A stretch of DNA of 64,000 nt from Paenibacillus ferrarius (GTDB lineage Bacteria > Bacillota > Bacilli > Paenibacillales > NBRC-103111): contig NZ_MBTG01000073.1 in assembly GCF_002027705.1 (NCBI RefSeq), positions 210,573 through 274,572 on the forward strand, written 5' to 3'. The position numbers were made by a program, and so were the translations under genes. This document shows, piece by piece, positions 61,255-64,000 of this stretch. The first letter of the stretch is position 1. Each line of letters starts with the position of its first letter. Under the pieces are notes generated by a model. The model saw only the letters and a program-made list of their open reading frames with translations, made no database searches and was not told the origin of the DNA.

Positions 61255-62106
61255 ATGTTGAAAGGATTAACACAAGCGGGTCTTGTTCCATTCCCTAGTC
61301 TGGCCGAATTTGTCGATCATGCGGCCGAGTACGGATTTGAGGCCATCGATTATGACGCCAAAGAATTGTACAATTGGGTTAAACAAGAAGGAGTCGTGCA
61401 AACAAAGGCACATTTAAGTGAACGGAAAGTTGTCATAGGAGCAATATCGCTGCCGGTTGAATGGCAAGCCTCAGAAGATGACTTTAGGTACAGTGTAGTC
61501 AAGCTGGCTACTTACGCTGCTACTGCTGCTGACCTGGGATGTACGCGTTGTTGCACTTATATCTTACCTTCAACGGATTATAACCCAGCACATTTCATGG
61601 CATTAGCCACCCGCCGGCTTCGCGCTTGCGCTCAAATTTTAAATAGGTTCGGCATTTCTCTCGGAGTTGAATTCGTCGGCCCGCACCATTATCGAACGCA
61701 TTGGAAGCATCCGTTCATTTGGACGATTGCGGAAACATTGGATTTCATTGACGCTATTGGTGAGCCGAATGTGGGGCTGCTCTTCGATTCTTATCATTGG
61801 TATACGAATGAAGCGACTATTGAAGATATATTGGCTCTACGCGCAGAGCAAATTGTTCACGTTCATCTCAACGATGCAAGGAATGTACCCATTTCAGAAG
61901 TAATCGATAATGATCGACTGTATCCGGGTGAAGGCGTGATCGATTTGGCCGGGTTTTTGAAGGCACTGCAACAGATTGGGTACCGAGGTGTCGTCGCGCA
62001 GGAAGTGCTGACTCCGGAACGGCCAAAAGAACCGAATAAGAATCTGCTGCAGCGTTCCGCAGATGGATTCGCCAAAGTATTTGCTGCTTTAGACATAAGG
62101 AATTAA
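61255..62106 (+). CDS. Second sugar phosphate isomerase/epimerase, 283 aa
   Basis: ATG at 61255 is preferred over GTG at 61240; neither ribosome site is ideal. The TIM barrel has LGVEFVGPHHYRTHWKH, GLLFDSYHWYTNEATIED, IVHVHLNDARN and GVVAQEVLTPE. It is related to but distinct from the upstream isomerase, suggesting two successive steps in one pathway. It is the last gene of the operon. Confidence 0.88.
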   Translation: MLKGLTQAGLVPFPSLAEFVDHAAEYGFEAIDYDAKELYNWVKQEGVVQTKAHLSERKVVIGAISLPVEWQASEDDFRYSVVKLATYAATAADLGCTRCCTYILPSTDYNPAHFMALATRRLRACAQILNRFGISLGVEFVGPHHYRTHWKHPFIWTIAETLDFIDAIGEPNVGLLFDSYHWYTNEATIEDILALRAEQIVHVHLNDARNVPISEVIDNDRLYPGEGVIDLAGFLKALQQIGYRGVVAQEVLTPERPKEPNKNLLQRSADGFAKVFAALDIRN

Positions 62107-62132
62107 GTGCAGAAAAAGAAGGCTTGAATAAG

Positions 62133-62168
62133 ACCGGAACTCCAAGAGGAAATGGGGTTCCGGTTTTA
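62133..62168 (+). terminator. Terminator closing the sugar operon
   Basis: ACCGGAACTCC (62133-62143) pairs with GGGGTTCCGGT (62154-62164), followed by TTTATTTAGG. Confidence 0.85.
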
Positions 62169-62471
62169 TTTAGGTTATAAAAGCAATGAAACTGCCTGAG
62201 TGTTACTGCCTATGTAACCAGATTATTGTGACTAATCTGACAACAATTTTCGACAATTATTTACAAACTTTTAACGTGTGTTATGTTTATTCCTTGGTAT
62301 AATCCATAAGTATCTCTAAAAAGGCATATGGACAGATAAATGTAAACTCCTATTTTATTTGATAAGGAGGAACTGGCAAACACACGAACTTAAATAGGAC
62401 TGCAACTATTATCATTCTTATTAACTTTTTAGAGCATGCATAACAAAATTTTTCGAAGGCGGGATATACAC
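62169..62471. promoter_or_regulatory. AT-rich promoter region of the SLH gene
   Basis: No gene is seen. An extended -10 element TTGGTATAAT lies at 62294-62303 without a good -35. A long leader of about 170 bases with AAGGAGG at about 62364 (not followed by a start in frame) separates it from the TTG at 62472. Confidence 0.55.
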
Positions 62472-64000
62472 TTGAAAATATTTCGAAGGGCGCTTAACTT
62501 TTCTCTAGCTGCCGCACTTATCGTTCCTAATGTTGTAGCCTTACCCCATGTAAGCTTCGCTGCACCGGTATCAGATGTATCCAAGCATTGGGCTAAGGAT
62601 CAAATTGCTATTTGGACAGCTCTTGATTTAGCTGATGGTTACCCGGACGGAACCTTTAAGCCGGACAACAGTGTTACTAGAGCAGAATTTATGGCATTAG
62701 TAAATAGAACTTTTAACTATACGACGAAAGCAGATATTAAGTTTAAAGATGTAACCACTTCAGACTGGTACTATGCAGAGGTGGCAAAAGCACAGGCTGC
62801 TGGATATATTGAAGGCTATGAAGATGGCAGTATGAAACCGCTGGAAACGATCTCCCGGCAAGAGGCTGCGATCATCCTAAGTCGGATTAAGAAGCTCCCT
62901 AGTACAAGCGACGTTCCAACAACATTTGAAGATGCTGCACAGATTGCAAATTGGAGTAAGGATTCGATTCAGTCGGTCGTTAATGCAGGGTATATGAACG
63001 GCTATCCAGGACAGTTGTTTAAGCCAGCTGGACTCATTACTCGTGCAGAAGCAATTGTTTCCTTGGATCGTGCAGGAAATGTGTCGTCCCAGACAACGGT
63101 TTATGATAAAGCGGGAGTTCTTTCTGATAAAACGATTAAAGGCAATGTTATTGTTGCAACTTCAGGCGTAGAATTGAAAAACTTTGAGATAAGCGGCAAC
63201 CTAGTTGTAGCCGAAGAAGTTGGCGAAGGCAACGTTAATTTCAGCAAGACCGCTGTTAAAGGAAAGACAGTAATTAAGGGCGGCGGAGCTCATTCTATAC
63301 ATTTTATTGATAGTGGAATTGGTCAATTAAAAGTAGTTAAACCCAATGTGCGCATTGTTACAACGGGCTCCACTTCTATTCAACAAACGGAGTTATTTTC
63401 TCCGGCCAGATTAGAAGAAAGTAATCTATCTTCAACCGGAAAAGGATTTATGGATGTAAACATCTCTACTTCTGGAAATGTTCAACTCGCTGGTGCTTTT
63501 GAAGCTATTCAATTTACGGGAAAATCGTTGCTTGAATTAGTAGAAGGTACGATAAGCAAATTGACGGTTCCTTCTTCCGGAAATGGCTCAGCGATAACCC
63601 TTGGCACAGGCACGGGTATTGATAGCCTCACACTGCAGGGTGCTGCCCAGATATCAGGACCAGGGAGTATCAAGCAAGCAACAATTAATGTGAATGGCGT
63701 ATCGATGGTTACAAAGCCAGATACTCTTACTCTTGGTGAAGGTGTTACTGTAACTATAGGCAACGAAAAAGTAGATAAATCAACTGGCAGCGGAAACACC
63801 AGCGGTGGTTCAGGAAATGGCGGCTCTGGAAATTCTGGCAATTCAGGCAACTCAGGTGGCTCTAATAACTCAGGTAATGGCGACAAAGTTTCATCTGCCC
63901 CGGGTGCAGCACAAATTGCAGTGGTGAATAACCCTGTCGGAACAGCAGATACAGTTACTGTAAACGGAGTAACCGCAGGAGATGTCGTGAAGGTATATAA
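62472..64000 (+). CDS. SLH-domain surface protein, 5' part (partial)
   Basis: The TTG start follows GAAGGCGGG. A signal peptide (MKIFRRALNFSLAAALIVPN to SFAAP) leads to three SLH repeats (about residues 36-210: VSKHWAKDQIAIWTALDLADG, FKDVTTSDWYYAEVAKAQAAG, FEDAAQIANWSKDSIQSVVNAG). A beta-rich part with repeated short strands (KGNVIVATSGVELKNF) and a Gly/Ser/Asn-rich linker (63780-63880) follow. The frame stays open to the end of the window. It is a wall-anchored protein of unknown activity; the SLH repeats are N-terminal, opposite to the phosphoesterase at the left end. Confidence 0.88.
   Translation, partial: MKIFRRALNFSLAAALIVPNVVALPHVSFAAPVSDVSKHWAKDQIAIWTALDLADGYPDGTFKPDNSVTRAEFMALVNRTFNYTTKADIKFKDVTTSDWYYAEVAKAQAAGYIEGYEDGSMKPLETISRQEAAIILSRIKKLPSTSDVPTTFEDAAQIANWSKDSIQSVVNAGYMNGYPGQLFKPAGLITRAEAIVSLDRAGNVSSQTTVYDKAGVLSDKTIKGNVIVATSGVELKNFEISGNLVVAEEVGEGNVNFSKTAVKGKTVIKGGGAHSIHFIDSGIGQLKVVKPNVRIVTTGSTSIQQTELFSPARLEESNLSSTGKGFMDVNISTSGNVQLAGAFEAIQFTGKSLLELVEGTISKLTVPSSGNGSAITLGTGTGIDSLTLQGAAQISGPGSIKQATINVNGVSMVTKPDTLTLGEGVTVTIGNEKVDKSTGSGNTSGGSGNGGSGNSGNSGNSGGSNNSGNGDKVSSAPGAAQIAVVNNPVGTADTVTVNGVTAGDVVKVY

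Noticed and set aside
62230..62470. Riboswitch in the long leader of the last SLH gene
   Set aside because: No conserved riboswitch core or terminator-antiterminator pair was recognised.

Overview
The window looks like a chromosomal segment of a Paenibacillus-type Gram-positive bacterium (order Bacillales). The reasons are strong AGGAGG ribosome binding sites with frequent TTG and GTG starts, triple-SLH surface proteins at both ends, Bacillus-type PerR and Fur boxes, an ABC sugar importer flanked by AraC regulators, and GC-rich hairpin terminators followed by T runs. No rRNA, tRNA or CRISPR array was seen.

Region 1 (1-5575) holds the tail of one SLH protein and a 1756-residue secreted SLH protein that carries a calcineurin-like phosphoesterase. 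Region 2 (5702-28010) is the centrepiece: a contractile injection system resembling a type VI secretion system, but in a Gram-positive host. It has a Ser/Thr kinase, a divergent membrane VWA protein, a large sheath-like protein, an Hcp-like tube protein, a J-domain protein, two FHA proteins, an active-looking PP2C phosphatase, a degenerate PP2C fused to TPRs, several unrecognised proteins in the baseplate position, an Hsp70/actin-fold ATPase, a DcrB-like adaptor candidate, a plain VgrG spike, a DUF4280 PAAR-like tip, and a second VgrG carrying a C-terminal WHH nuclease. No AAA+ disassembly ATPase, TssJLM membrane complex or phage head/lysis gene is visible.

Region 3 (28.0-35.4 kb) is an AT-rich toxin and immunity cassette array downstream of the toxic VgrG. 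It has SUKH (SMI1/KNR4) immunity genes, a YwqK-like gene, an orphan HNH-type toxin, an LHH toxin interrupted by a stop codon, a DUF4261 gene, and displaced fragments of the VgrG gene itself. Endonuclease V sits inside it. The fragments suggest that toxin tips are exchanged by recombination at the conserved end of the spike gene.

Region 4 (35.5-41.7 kb) has an ABC-2 exporter, a TPR-SUKH-Imm51 poly-immunity protein, a GNAT acetyltransferase, an Rrf2 regulator and a VOC protein. Region 5 (41.8-48.8 kb) is decayed: an IS1182-type transposase tail, a truncated M13 peptidase lipoprotein, a ZosA-like P-type ATPase with metal/peroxide-responsive sites, a small transporter, a Fur-box-driven 55-residue membrane protein, and a scar joining fragments of apbE, araB and the end of an araC-type gene. 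Region 6 (48.6-52.7 kb) has an amidohydrolase plus Rieske pair and AraC regulators that share an exact 19-nt upstream repeat. Region 7 (52.8-62.2 kb) is a sugar or sugar-acid uptake and conversion locus. The window ends inside another SLH protein.

Functional names rest on motifs read by eye. Sheath, tube, baseplate and adaptor calls are inferences from order, size and pattern.
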